From an uncultured Actinomycetes bacterium (GTDB taxonomy: Bacteria > Actinomycetota > Acidimicrobiia > Acidimicrobiales > RAAP-2): 36,400 nucleotides of DNA. Below the pieces are notes generated by a model that was given only the letters and a program-made list of their open reading frames with translations, was not told the DNA's origin and searched no databases. Shown here piece after piece: positions 19,220 through 28,702 of the stretch (position 1 is the first letter of the stretch; every line of letters begins with the position of its first letter). Location of the stretch: assembly GCA_903918025.1 (NCBI GenBank), contig CAIXCS010000163.1, positions 1-36,400 of the forward strand, given 5' to 3'. Position numbers and translations under genes: made by a program.

Positions 19220-21736
19220 GTGTTCGAACGATTCACCGACCGTGCTCGAAGAGTTCTGGTTCTCGCACAAGAAGAAGCTCGTCTCCTGAATCACAGTTTC
19301 ATCGGGACGGAGCACATCCTGTTGGGCCTGATTCACGAAGGAGAAGGGGTCGCGGCCAAGGCGCTCGAATCGCTTGGCATCACCCTCGAAGCAGTGCGTG
19401 AAAAGGTCGAGGAGACCATTGGCATGTCGGGGAATCCCCCGAGTGGCTCGCCTCCGTTCACACCTCGAGCCAAAAAGGTTCTCGAACTCTCTCTCCGAGA
19501 AGCCTTGCAACTCGGTCACAGTTACATTGGCACCGAGCACATGCTGCTCGGCCTCGTTCGCGAAGGCGAAGGGGTAGCGGCACAGGTTCTCGTCTCGCTT
19601 GGTGGAGATTTGGCTGCCGTTCGCAAGCAGGTCATCGACATGATGTCCGGCTACCAGGGCAAGGACTCCGGTTCTTCAAGTACCCCAACCGCTCCAAGCG
19701 ATGCGTCGAGTGGCTCTGCGGTGCTCGACCAGTTTGGGCGCAACCTGACCCAACTTGCTCGCGACAAGAAGATCGATCCCCTCGTTGGTCGGGATAAGGA
19801 AATTGAGCGGGTCATGCAGGTCCTCTCACGCCGGACGAAGAACAACCCCGTACTCATTGGTGAGCCTGGAGTTGGCAAGACCGCCATTGTTGAGGGTCTC
19901 GCACTCAAGATCGTTGCTGGCGAAGTTCCAGAGACGCTTGCCGGCAAGCAGCTGTACACGCTCGACCTTGGTTCGCTGGTGGCCGGTTCGCGTTACCGCG
20001 GCGATTTCGAAGAGCGACTCAAGAAGGTGCTGAAGGAGATCCGCACACGCGGCGACATCATCTTGTTCATCGACGAGATTCACACCTTGGTTGGCGCAGG
20101 TGCTGCCGAAGGTGCCATCGATGCTGCGTCAATCCTGAAGCCGATGCTCGCTCGTGGCGAACTGCAGACCATCGGTGCGACGACCATCGACGAGTATCGC
20201 AAGTACGTCGAGAAGGACGCCGCGCTCGAGCGTCGATTCCAACCAGTCAAGGTTGACCAGCCGTCTGTTGCGCTGACGATCGACATCTTGAAGGGTCTTC
20301 GTGACCGCTACGAGGCACATCACTCCGTCACCATCACGGACCAAGCGCTCGTTGCCGCAGCCAACATGGCGGACCGGTACATCTCCGATCGTTTTCTTCC
20401 TGACAAGGCAATCGATCTGATTGATGAAGCGGGAGCGCGTCTGAGAATTCGTCGGATGGCGACGCCACCGGCCTACAAGAAGCTTGAAGAGGAGATCTCC
20501 CGTCTGCGTGCAGACAAAGAGACTGCTCTCGAGAAGAGCGCCTTTGAACAGGCCAAGAAGTTGGCCGACCAAGAGCAAGAGAAGCTCACACAGAAAGAAG
20601 CGCTCGAAGCCGACTGGAAAGCTGAAGGCGTCGAGTTGTTCGACGTTGTCGACGAAGAGACCATTGCTGAAGTGCTCGCCACCTGGACCGGCATCCCCGT
20701 CTACCGCCTCACTGAGGAAGAGACGTCGAAGTTGCTCCGCATGGAGGACGAACTCCACAAGCGAATCGTTGGACAAGAAGACGCCCTGAAAGCGCTCTCA
20801 CGGGCAATTCGCAGGACTCGTGCTGGCCTCAAGGACCCGAAACGACCTTCAGGTTCGTTCATCTTCCTTGGTCCAACCGGAGTTGGAAAGACGGAACTGG
20901 CAAAGGCTTTGGCCGAATTCCTGTTCGATGACGAAGGTGCACTTATCCAACTCGACATGTCCGAGTACATGGAGAAGCACACCGTGAGCCGACTCGTTGG
21001 TTCTCCTCCTGGATACGTTGGCTACGAAGAGGGTGGACAACTGACCGAGGCTGTTCGGCGCAAGCCGTTCTCGGTGGTGCTCTTCGACGAAGTGGAGAAG
21101 GCGCACCCTGATGTCTTCAACACCCTCCTCCAAATTCTTGAGGATGGTCGGTTGACCGACAGCCAAGGCCGAGTGGTCGACTTCAAGAACACGGTGCTCA
21201 TCATGACGTCAAACCTCGGCACCGCGGATCTCCGCAAGGCCAATCTTGGTTTCGCAACGTCGACGGCTGCCGTCTCCTATGAGCGGATGAAGGTCAAGGT
21301 GAACGAAGCGCTGAAGGCTCACTTCCGACCAGAGTTTCTCAACCGAATTGACGATGTCATCGTGTTCCACGAGTTGACCAAGGAACAGGTTGTGACCATT
21401 GCCGACCTGCTCCTTGCTCGGACTGCAGAGCAACTTTCGCTGCAGGGACTCGGTCTTGAGTTGACGCTCGAAGCCAAGGCACTCATTGCCGACAAGGGAT
21501 ACGACCCTGAACTTGGTGCTCGGCCACTCCGTCGTGCCATTCAGCAAATGGTTGAAGACCCACTCAGCGAGAAGTTGCTGTGGAAGGAATTCCGTGTGGG
21601 TCAGACGATTGTCGTTGACGTCGAGCCAGACCCAGATGGACTCGAGGGCGAGATGCGTCTCACCTTCGCAGCCATTGACGGGTTTGAGCCACCAGAGATG
21701 GAACTTGCTGGAACGAGCACGCTTTCCGAAGAGTAG
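19220..21736 (+). CDS. clpC: ATP-dependent Clp protease ATP-binding subunit ClpC
   Basis: Start is GTG at 19220. Clp N-domain repeats ([25 protein letters not shown] / [25 protein letters not shown]), two Walker A motifs ([18 protein letters not shown]), M-domain, [26 protein letters not shown]. Confidence 0.97.
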   Translation: MFERFTDRARRVLVLAQEEARLLNHSFIGTEHILLGLIHEGEGVAAKALESLGITLEAVREKVEETIGMSGNPPSGSPPFTPRAKKVLELSLREALQLGHSYIGTEHMLLGLVREGEGVAAQVLVSLGGDLAAVRKQVIDMMSGYQGKDSGSSSTPTAPSDASSGSAVLDQFGRNLTQLARDKKIDPLVGRDKEIERVMQVLSRRTKNNPVLIGEPGVGKTAIVEGLALKIVAGEVPETLAGKQLYTLDLGSLVAGSRYRGDFEERLKKVLKEIRTRGDIILFIDEIHTLVGAGAAEGAIDAASILKPMLARGELQTIGATTIDEYRKYVEKDAALERRFQPVKVDQPSVALTIDILKGLRDRYEAHHSVTITDQALVAAANMADRYISDRFLPDKAIDLIDEAGARLRIRRMATPPAYKKLEEEISRLRADKETALEKSAFEQAKKLADQEQEKLTQKEALEADWKAEGVELFDVVDEETIAEVLATWTGIPVYRLTEEETSKLLRMEDELHKRIVGQEDALKALSRAIRRTRAGLKDPKRPSGSFIFLGPTGVGKTELAKALAEFLFDDEGALIQLDMSEYMEKHTVSRLVGSPPGYVGYEEGGQLTEAVRRKPFSVVLFDEVEKAHPDVFNTLLQILEDGRLTDSQGRVVDFKNTVLIMTSNLGTADLRKANLGFATSTAAVSYERMKVKVNEALKAHFRPEFLNRIDDVIVFHELTKEQVVTIADLLLARTAEQLSLQGLGLELTLEAKALIADKGYDPELGARPLRRAIQQMVEDPLSEKLLWKEFRVGQTIVVDVEPDPDGLEGEMRLTFAAIDGFEPPEMELAGTSTLSEE

Positions 21737-21760
21737 GACTCGAGCAGTACCACTAATTCA

Positions 21761-21794
21761 AACTGAGGCCAGCCCCTACGGGCTGGCCTCAGTT
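21761..21794 (+). terminator. Strong perfect hairpin downstream of clpC
   Basis: aactgaggccagccc-ctac-gggctggcctcagtt: perfect 15-bp stem with a 4-nt loop, 24 bp after the clpC stop; followed by ttctt rather than a long U-tract. Confidence 0.85.
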
Positions 21795-21854
21795 CTTCAC
21801 CGCAACCCATTCGTTCGTTGCGCGACTGCGACAACCCGTCTCTAGGCTCGATCT

Positions 21855-23189
21855 ATGGCCCGAACTGTTCCCTACACCTGCACGAGTTGCGCCGGAGTAG
21901 CTCCAAAGTGGTCTGGGCAGTGTCCGACGTGTGGTTCATGGAACACGCTCGTCGAGGCAATCGCCGGCAAGGCGAGCAGTCCCGTCCAGAGTCTCGCTTC
22001 GGTCTCTTTGGTTCATGGCTCACCGAGGCCAACCGGAGTCGAAGAGTTCGATCGCCTCTTTGGCGGTGGCCTCCTTCCGGGATCGGTCACACTGCTCTAC
22101 GGAGAGCCCGGTGCAGGAAAGTCAACGCTGCTCTCACAGGTAGCGATCGCTGCTTCTGCCCGCGGAACAATTGTCTTGCTCGTCTGTGCTGAAGAGTCAG
22201 CAGCGCAAGTCCGTCTTCGAACCGAGCGACTGGGCTTGCTTCCAAAGGAACTGCTCGTCATCGCCACCACGTCACTCGATGAAGCATTGACCGCTGCGGA
22301 GCAGTCCAATGCCGAACTCGTGGTGGTTGACTCCATCCAGGCACTGCGGGCTGACGATGTTGCTGGGCCGTCGGGCGCGATCAACCAATTGCGCACCTGC
22401 GCCGAGCGGTTAGTCGCGTTGGCAAAGCACCGAGGGCCAGCGATCATCATTGTTGGTCATGTCACCAAAGACGGTGAGGTTGCTGGACCGAGAAGCCTCG
22501 AACACATGGTCGATACTGTCGTGGCATTTGAAGGTGATCGTCACCAGACGCTTCGAATTGCTCGAGCGGTGAAACATCGATTCGGCACGACAGGAGAAGT
22601 TGGCCTGTTTGAAATGGGATCGTCAGGCCTCGCAGCGGTCGACGATCCTGGCCGACTCCTGCTTGACGAGCATGTCCACCACGTCGCTGGTTCGGCTCTT
22701 GCCATTGTCCTTGAAGGGCACCGCCCACTCATTACCGAGCTCCAAACACTCGTGGTGGATGCTCATGGTGGCGTAGCCCGGCGAACGGCTTCGGGCATAG
22801 ACCACGCTCGAATTTCTCTTCTCCTCGCAGTCCTTGAGGCGAGATGTGGGCTCTCGCTCGCCGGACTAGACGTCTTTGCCAGTGTGACCGGTGGCCTTCG
22901 AGCCACTGAGCCAGCGGTTGATTTGCCCTTGGCCCTTGCCCTCACCGCTGCAGTCTCAGAACGTTCCCTCCCAAAGGGGCTCGCTTCCTTTGGCGAAGTT
23001 GGGCTTGCGGGCGAACTTCGGCGGGTCCGTGGCGCCGAGCGGCGAATTGCCGAGGCGAGCAGACTTGGACTGCGCCATGTGATCGTGCCAGCCTCAACTC
23101 CTGAGGTTGAAACTTCCGTTCAACTCCACCGCGCAGCAACCGTCGACGAAGCCATCGACCTCGCTCGCAACGTCATCCCAGCGCATTAG
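21855..23189 (+). CDS. radA: DNA repair protein RadA
   Basis: N-terminal zinc motif CTSCAGVAPKWSGQCPTCGSWNT; Walker A GEPGAGKST; KNRFG-like KHRFGTTGEVGLFEM; Lon-like C-terminal domain. Confidence 0.96.
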   Translation: MARTVPYTCTSCAGVAPKWSGQCPTCGSWNTLVEAIAGKASSPVQSLASVSLVHGSPRPTGVEEFDRLFGGGLLPGSVTLLYGEPGAGKSTLLSQVAIAASARGTIVLLVCAEESAAQVRLRTERLGLLPKELLVIATTSLDEALTAAEQSNAELVVVDSIQALRADDVAGPSGAINQLRTCAERLVALAKHRGPAIIIVGHVTKDGEVAGPRSLEHMVDTVVAFEGDRHQTLRIARAVKHRFGTTGEVGLFEMGSSGLAAVDDPGRLLLDEHVHHVAGSALAIVLEGHRPLITELQTLVVDAHGGVARRTASGIDHARISLLLAVLEARCGLSLAGLDVFASVTGGLRATEPAVDLPLALALTAAVSERSLPKGLASFGEVGLAGELRRVRGAERRIAEASRLGLRHVIVPASTPEVETSVQLHRAATVDEAIDLARNVIPAH

Positions 23190-24440
23190 GCGTTCAGTCC
23201 TGCCAGCGGAACCGTTGATCGGTACACTCGCGCCATCACAAGCCCACACAGAGGAGCATGGTGACCGCGACAGAACTCCGCCCTCAAGGCTTCAGCGGCA
23301 TGCCAAGAGGACTTCGTGAGCTTGTTGCGTCACCGAAACGACGAGCTCTTTGGTCCATTGGCATCGTCTCCGCCCTCCTCCATCTCGCAACCATGGCAAG
23401 GGGAAGTGTCTTCTCCGGATCCGAGATCGTCGGCGACATCCACCTGCTGCCTTTCTCCGTGCTGCGGGACCATCCGCTCGCTGCCCTCACACATCTCCAT
23501 GCCCAACCACCACTCTTCAACCTTGCCACCGCCCTGTTGTTACCCCTCCCTCGTGGTGTTGCAGCAGTGCTCGTCAACGTGGTCTTTCTCGCTTGCACGG
23601 TCAGTGTTGCTCTCGCCGCCGCAGGCATGCTTCTCGATGCGTCGGTGCGAATTTGGCTCACCGTTACCGTTGTGGTGGTTGGAATCGTGCTTGATCCCGC
23701 GTTCATCCTCTACCAAACACACTGGAGCTATACCCTTCCAACGGCAGCACTCGCGTCGCTTTCCGGATAGGCAGCACTCAGGTTTGCTCTGCGAGGAACC
23801 CTTCGAAGCGGTCTCGCCTTCGGCGTTGTCGCGACCCTGCTCATCCTGACGAATAGCTCGTTCCAGATCTACACAGTCGCTCTGGCGACAATCCCTGTAC
23901 TCATTCGCCTTCGTGCTCATCGGCGGCTCTTGCTGCAAGTCTTCCTCGGACCACTGCTCGTTCTTGGCTGTTGGTATGGAGCGAACTTCATTTCCTACGG
24001 AACCTCCACCACCTCGTCGTGGCTTGGGATGAACCTCGCTCGCCAAACGACCATGTTCGACAATCGTGCCGACCTCCACGCGCTGGTGAACAGCAAGGTC
24101 CTCACCTCAGTCGCTCTCATTCTTCCGTTTCACCCCCTCGACGCCTACTCATCTCTGGGACCATTTCCACCAACCGGGATCCCAGGGCTCGACGTTACGT
24201 TCGCTGACGGACATCCCAACTTCAATAACTCCGCCTACCTCAAGATTTCGAAGGCCTACCTCCACAACGATCTGGCGTTCATTGTTCATCGTCCGAAGGC
24301 CTACCTCATCCATGTTGCGAGAAGTGTCGAGATGTGGAGTCTGCCTGCCGAGCAGTACCTCCCCGGATTTTCACCAAATCGGTTCTCCTTCAGTGGTTGG
24401 ACGGCGTTCTGACCTTTCCCCCAAGAACCGGACACATTGT

Positions 24441-25334
24441 TTATGCGGCTTGGATCTGACGCTGAGCGAATCGTAGTTCCCACTCGATCGGCGACATGTT
24501 GTTGATCGAACTGTGCAGACGCAACGTGTTGTAGTGGTTGATCCACGCGATTATGGCTCGCCGAGCTTCGGCTCGCGTCTCGAATCGAAAGCGACTGACC
24601 ATCTCGCGCTTGAGGGTCGACCAGAAACTCTCGGCAACGGCATTGTCGTGGCACGAGCCGGTGCGTCCAACGGACTGGACGATGCCGAATGACTCACAGA
24701 GCTCGCGGTAGTCGTGCGACATGTATTGCGCCCCACGGTCACCGTGAAAGACCATTCCCTTGACTTCACCACCGCGAGCGTTCACCGCCATGGTGAGAGC
24801 GTTCGACACGAGCTCGGTCGGCATTCGTTCGCCCATGTCGTAACCAACGCAGCGACGTGAGCCAATGTCGAGCACGCCGGCGAGGAACAGCCAGCCCTCG
24901 CCGGTGGGGATGTAGGTGATGTCCCCGCAGGTGCGCAGCCCCGGCTCGCCGACGGAGAAGTCACGATTGATGTGGTCCGGCAACGGCGGCGCCGAGACGT
25001 CGGGGATCGTCGTGCGGCACTTCTTGCGACGGGCGTCTTTGGCGTAGAGACCGTTCTCGCGCACGATGCGTTCGACGCGCTTGTGGTTGACGCAGCGCTC
25101 GCGACGCAGTTCGCCCGTCAGACGCGGGGATCCGTAGGTGTCATCGAGGGTGTCGTGAATCGCGATGATCTCGTTGACCAGGTAAGCCTCGTCGAGCTCG
25201 AACGCTGTTGGTCCGGACCCGTGGGTCTCGCGCCAGTCGTAGTAACTCGATGGCGGCACCTCAGCCACTCGACAACACAGTCGAATGGGGAATCCTTCGG
25301 CCTTCCGGGCCCTGATCCAACGGTATTTGGTCAC
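24441..25334 (-). CDS. IS3-family transposase OrfB (DDE catalytic domain)
   Basis: CGDITYIPTGEGWLFLAGVLD, GMVFHGDRGAQYMS, DNAVAESFWSTLKREM: intact D, D, E motifs. GTG at 25334 overlaps the OrfA stop. Confidence 0.95.
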   Translation of the reverse strand: MTKYRWIRARKAEGFPIRLCCRVAEVPPSSYYDWRETHGSGPTAFELDEAYLVNEIIAIHDTLDDTYGSPRLTGELRRERCVNHKRVERIVRENGLYAKDARRKKCRTTIPDVSAPPLPDHINRDFSVGEPGLRTCGDITYIPTGEGWLFLAGVLDIGSRRCVGYDMGERMPTELVSNALTMAVNARGGEVKGMVFHGDRGAQYMSHDYRELCESFGIVQSVGRTGSCHDNAVAESFWSTLKREMVSRFRFETRAEARRAIIAWINHYNTLRLHSSINNMSPIEWELRFAQRQIQAA

Positions 25335-25651
25335 CGATCGGACTCCTTCACCCAGAAGGCCGTTGCTTTTTTCAGCAGATCACGCTCCAGACGCAACTGC
25401 TTGTTCTCACGGTTCAGCCGCGCATTCTCGGCCCTCAGATCACTCGAAGTGCCCTCTTTCTCGCCGCGATCGATTCGTTCCTGGCGCACCCAGTTGCCGA
25501 GAGTCTGTTCAACGATCCCCAGTTCCCTGGCCACGTCCGCCACACTGCGACGCTGGTCAAGCACCAACGCCGCGGCGTCGCGACGGAACTCCTTCGGATA
25601 GCGACCTCGACGCCCAGGTGGACGTCCTGTCTCCATATTCATAACTGCCAT
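25331..25651 (-). CDS. IS3-family transposase OrfA (helix-turn-helix)
   Basis: GRYPKEFRRDAAALVLDQRRSVADVARELGIVEQTLGNWVRQER; leucine-zipper-like LRAENARLNRENKQLRLERDLLKKATAFWVKE. Confidence 0.94.
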   Translation of the reverse strand: MAVMNMETGRPPGRRGRYPKEFRRDAAALVLDQRRSVADVARELGIVEQTLGNWVRQERIDRGEKEGTSSDLRAENARLNRENKQLRLERDLLKKATAFWVKESDR

Positions 25652-26104
25652 GACTACCTCCTATGTGAGGTGTCCGGCAAGTGGGGGGAAGGTCATTCTA
25701 CGACAAGGTGGTCAACTTGCAGAAGACGCCTGACGTCTACGGAGCCGCCCAGATCATCTCTGACTCACGTCCAGGTCTCGGTTCGGTCTCACTAACGACT
25801 GTTGGGGAAACAGGGCTCGCCATCGTGGCGTTTCCTCTGCTCCTGCTCAAACGCAGTCGAAGAGACCCTGCGCTGTCGGCAGGGCTCGCATGGACGGCGA
25901 TCACGACGATCTCCGGCTTTGTGCTGACCTCGTTGATTGAGGCGGCAGAGAACAATCGTTTTCGCTTTGAACTCGGTTGCCTTCCCCTCGTCGCGGCGAC
26001 CTTGAGTCTCTGCTGGCTCCTCCAACGGACTCGGATTGGCATACACCTGCTCGAGCCAGAACCCGAGGAAAGCGCCATCACTGCCTAAACCCCGTCCCGA
26101 TCCT

Positions 26105-26165
26105 GTTGCCTCATGTCAAACCCTCCGCCAAGGGTGATTCGTTGCCTCACGTAAAACCCTCCGCC
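26105..26165. repeat. Two direct repeats, 36-bp period, at the left end of the second IS
   Basis: gttgcctcatgtcaaaccctccgcc (26105-26129) and gttgcctcacgtaaaaccctccgcc (26141-26165). Confidence 0.85.
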
Positions 26166-27367
26166 TAGGAGTAGTTGTTGAAGGACCGATTGATGGCCCT
26201 TGGCGGTGGTCCGGTCTTGGACAATGCCAGGCGCTCGAGCTGCGTGCAGAGCCGGTCGATCTCGCGTTGGATAGTTCCAGGGCTCAAGTTGTTGCGAGCT
26301 CGAGTGAGTGCGGCTTGTTGGGCCGGAGTAAGCACGTGTGCTGCGATCAGACGCTGATAGGGGCTCTGAGCCAGGTCGTGGCGTTTCGTGACCTTTGCAC
26401 CTTGTCGTGAACTCTCAAGCAGCTTTTGCTGCGTCAACAGCAAGTTGGTGTAGCCCTGGTCAATGGTCCATATCCGGTTGAGCAGTGCCAACTCGGCAGC
26501 CGTGTCAAAGCGCAAGTAGCCAACGAGCCCTCTGACGTGGGTCCAGTTCTTTTGCTCCACGTGGCATCCATCATTCTTGTTCCCAGGCCGTGACCTCGTG
26601 AAGGTGACCTTTCGAGCAATGCACCAGTTGAGAAAGTGCACGTTGATGAACTCAGAGCCATTGTCAGAGTCAATGCCAAGAATGGGAAAGGGAAAGGCGG
26701 TGCACGCATGCTCAATGGCTTGGACGACTCGCACTGCCGATTTGTTCGCAACTGAACGGTTGACCGTCCAACCCGTTGCAATATCAGTCATCGTCAAGGT
26801 GAAGCAGAACTCACCAAAAGAGTTCCCTCCTTCGTGACCAACGAGATCAATCTCAACAAAGCCGGGTTTGACGTCGTCCCACTCGGACCAGGTTCGGATT
26901 GGGATTTGCGTCTTGAGCAGCATTCCAGGCTTCGTGTGGCTCCTTCCCCTGAACCCTGCCAGGACTTTGGCACCTTCTAAGCGCCGGTCAATGGTCGCTG
27001 CGCTCATCTTGGTGAGGAGTTCCGCCTCATGATCAGAAAGGTCCAATTCACCGTCTCGACGCAGCAGCGGCACGAGCACGGGAAGCATTGGCGCCAACCT
27101 CTTGCCAGCGGGAGTTCGAGTGGCCCGCCAGCACAGTTCCAATGCGGAGATCACTCGAGAGGAGTACTTCGGCGTTCTTGATGCCCTCACTCGCACAATC
27201 TGGACGTTGCCAGCGCTTCGAAGCCTCGCTCGACAGTGATCCCGGCTCCACCCAGTGAGCTCAACTAAGTGATCCAAGATGGCTGACTTCTGAGACCGGG
27301 TGCCACGCTTGTAACTGATCGCCAACTTCTTCGTGACACTGCGTCGTTCACTCACTGAAAGCTCCAT
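26165..27367 (-). CDS. DDE/integrase-core transposase
   Basis: Intact 400-aa ORF: GFVEIDLVGHEGGNSFGEFCFTLTMTDIATGW, ILGIDSDNGSEFINVHFLNWC, SRPGNKNDGCHVEQKNWTHVRGLVGYLRFDT (D, D, E). Confidence 0.9.
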   Translation of the reverse strand: MELSVSERRSVTKKLAISYKRGTRSQKSAILDHLVELTGWSRDHCRARLRSAGNVQIVRVRASRTPKYSSRVISALELCWRATRTPAGKRLAPMLPVLVPLLRRDGELDLSDHEAELLTKMSAATIDRRLEGAKVLAGFRGRSHTKPGMLLKTQIPIRTWSEWDDVKPGFVEIDLVGHEGGNSFGEFCFTLTMTDIATGWTVNRSVANKSAVRVVQAIEHACTAFPFPILGIDSDNGSEFINVHFLNWCIARKVTFTRSRPGNKNDGCHVEQKNWTHVRGLVGYLRFDTAAELALLNRIWTIDQGYTNLLLTQQKLLESSRQGAKVTKRHDLAQSPYQRLIAAHVLTPAQQAALTRARNNLSPGTIQREIDRLCTQLERLALSKTGPPPRAINRSFNNYS

Positions 27368-27396
27368 AGATCAGGCGTAGTCGACCCGAGATCGAA

Positions 27397-27455
27397 GCGG
27401 TGATTCTTAGATGAGGCAACGATGCCGTCTACGCGGAGGTTTTAGGTGAGTCAAC
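27397..27455. repeat. Two related repeats at the right end of the second IS, inverted relative to the left end
   Basis: Minus strand reads gttgactcacctaaaacctccgcg (27455 inward) then gttgcctcatctaagaatcaccgc (27420-27397): 35-bp period, same motif as the left end. Confidence 0.7.
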
Positions 27456-27532
27456 TCGCTGCTCGATAGCGAGCAACCGCCCCCGGTAGCATGGCCACGT
27501 CCAACCAGGGGCGAGAACTGAGAAGGCAGGAG

Positions 27533-28702
27533 ATGTCCAACCAGGAACGTGGAGTGGACGCGATCGCCGAGTTGGCGACACTTGCCCAAATCTCGAAGGT
27601 CACCATCGTGGCGTGGCGCGACCTTGACGATCCCGAAGCCGGTGGTTCAGAGCTCCACGCACACCGCATTGCCGCGATCTGGGCCAAGGCGGGGATCGAC
27701 GTCGTCATGCGAACATCAATGGTGGCTGGGCAGCCGACGAGCATTGTCCGTGATGGGTACACCGTGGTCCGTCGTGGGGGACGGTATGCCGTCTTCCTCC
27801 AGGTCTTCATGGAAGGGTTGCGTCATCGCGCAAAGCCCGGAGAGGCCCTGATTGAGACGTGGAATGGGATGCCATTCTTCAGTCCTCTTTGGTATCGGGG
27901 TCCACGAATTGTTGTGCTGCATCACGTTCACGGTCCAATGTGGAAGATGTCGCTCTCACGTGGTTTGGCGCGAGTTGGCGAAGCGATCGAAAAGCTTCTT
28001 GCACCACCCATCTATCGATCGAGTGAGATCGTCACCCTTTCTGAGTCTTCGAAGATGGAAATCATTGAACAGATGCACCTGTCTGCGTCTCGGATTACCG
28101 TCGTCCCTCCAGGGATTGAACCTCGCTTTGTGCCTGGTAGCAGGGTCTCGTCAGACCCTCTCGTGGTCGCGGTTGGTCGACTTGTCCCGGTCAAGCAGTT
28201 CGATCTGTTGATCAAGGCACTCGTCGAAGTGAAGAAATCTGTGCCGAAGCTTCAGGCGGTTCTCGTAGGTGAGGGTTACCTTCGTCGAGAGCTCGAGATG
28301 TTGATCATCGAATGCGATGCCGACTCTTGGATCACGCTGCCAGGGCGCCTCGAGGACGATGAGGTGGTTTCGCTCTATCAGCGTGCCACTGTCGTTGCTT
28401 CCGCATCGCTTCGTGAAGGTTGGGGCATGACCCTGACCGAAGCAGCCGCGTGTGGAACGCCGTCAGTAGCCACCGACATTGCCGGGCACCGTGACGCAGT
28501 GGCTGACGGTGTTTCGGGAATCTTGGCGGCCGAAGGTCAACCCTTCATTGCCGCGCTCATTTCGGTCCTCTCAAACAACGAGGAGCGGCAAGAGCTCGCT
28601 GCTGGTGCGCTCAGCGTTGCTGCGGGATTCAACTGGGATCGGACGGCTGAACTGGCCTTCGGAGTCCTTGCATCGGAAGCTCTTCGCCGCGTGGCTCGTT
28701 GA
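27533..28702 (+). CDS. GT4-family glycosyltransferase
   Basis: VTIVAWRDLDDPEAGGSELHAHRIAAIWAKAG, VTLSESSKMEIIEQM, VVPPGIEPRFVPG, SLREGWGMTLTEAAACGTPSVATDIAGHRDAV. ATG 27533 has an upstream GGCAGGAG; an in-frame ATG at 27491 is also possible. Confidence 0.92.
   Translation: MSNQERGVDAIAELATLAQISKVTIVAWRDLDDPEAGGSELHAHRIAAIWAKAGIDVVMRTSMVAGQPTSIVRDGYTVVRRGGRYAVFLQVFMEGLRHRAKPGEALIETWNGMPFFSPLWYRGPRIVVLHHVHGPMWKMSLSRGLARVGEAIEKLLAPPIYRSSEIVTLSESSKMEIIEQMHLSASRITVVPPGIEPRFVPGSRVSSDPLVVAVGRLVPVKQFDLLIKALVEVKKSVPKLQAVLVGEGYLRRELEMLIIECDADSWITLPGRLEDDEVVSLYQRATVVASASLREGWGMTLTEAAACGTPSVATDIAGHRDAVADGVSGILAAEGQPFIAALISVLSNNEERQELAAGALSVAAGFNWDRTAELAFGVLASEALRRVAR

Larger units (their letters stand above)
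24410..25695 (-). mobile_element. Complete IS3-family insertion sequence, about 1286 bp
   Basis: Ends tgacctttcccccaagaaccggacac (left) and the reverse complement of the right end tgaccttccccccacttgccggacac: 26-bp imperfect inverted repeats, 21/26 identical. Flanked by ttc (24407-24409) and ttc (25696-25698). Encodes OrfA and OrfB on the minus strand. Confidence 0.93.
23258..26088 (+). pseudogene. Inactivated polytopic membrane protein (GT-C-like), interrupted by an in-frame TAG (23768-23770) and an IS3-family insertion (24410-25695)
   Basis: 23258-23770 and 23930-24412 are in the same frame and joined by readable sequence (...ALASLSG*AALRFALRGTLRSG...). Removing the IS plus one copy of the ttc duplication restores ...SFSGWTAF/YDKVVNLQKTPDVYG..., ending at 26088. 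Reconstructed length is 514 codons including the stop. Confidence 0.85.
26105..27455 (-). mobile_element. Second insertion sequence with a DDE (rve-type) transposase and tandemly repeated ends; family uncertain (ISNCY/IS1202-like or IS481-like)
   Basis: Terminal GTTGcCTCA..TaAAACC.TCCGC motifs, in inverted orientation at the two ends and duplicated within each end, flank the transposase ORF. Exact outer boundaries and target duplication not resolved. Confidence 0.75.

Noticed and set aside
20129-20776. 215-aa minus-strand ORF inside clpC
   Set aside because: Fully antisense to highly conserved ClpC sequence; long antisense ORFs are expected in GC-rich DNA.
26105-26165. Repeats considered as a CRISPR remnant
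   Set aside because: Only two degenerate copies, at the edge of a transposase gene and mirrored at its other end; better explained as IS termini.
27456-27472. tcgct-gctcgat-agcga inverted repeat beside the second IS
   Set aside because: A 5-bp stem with a 7-nt loop is too weak to call a terminator or target structure.
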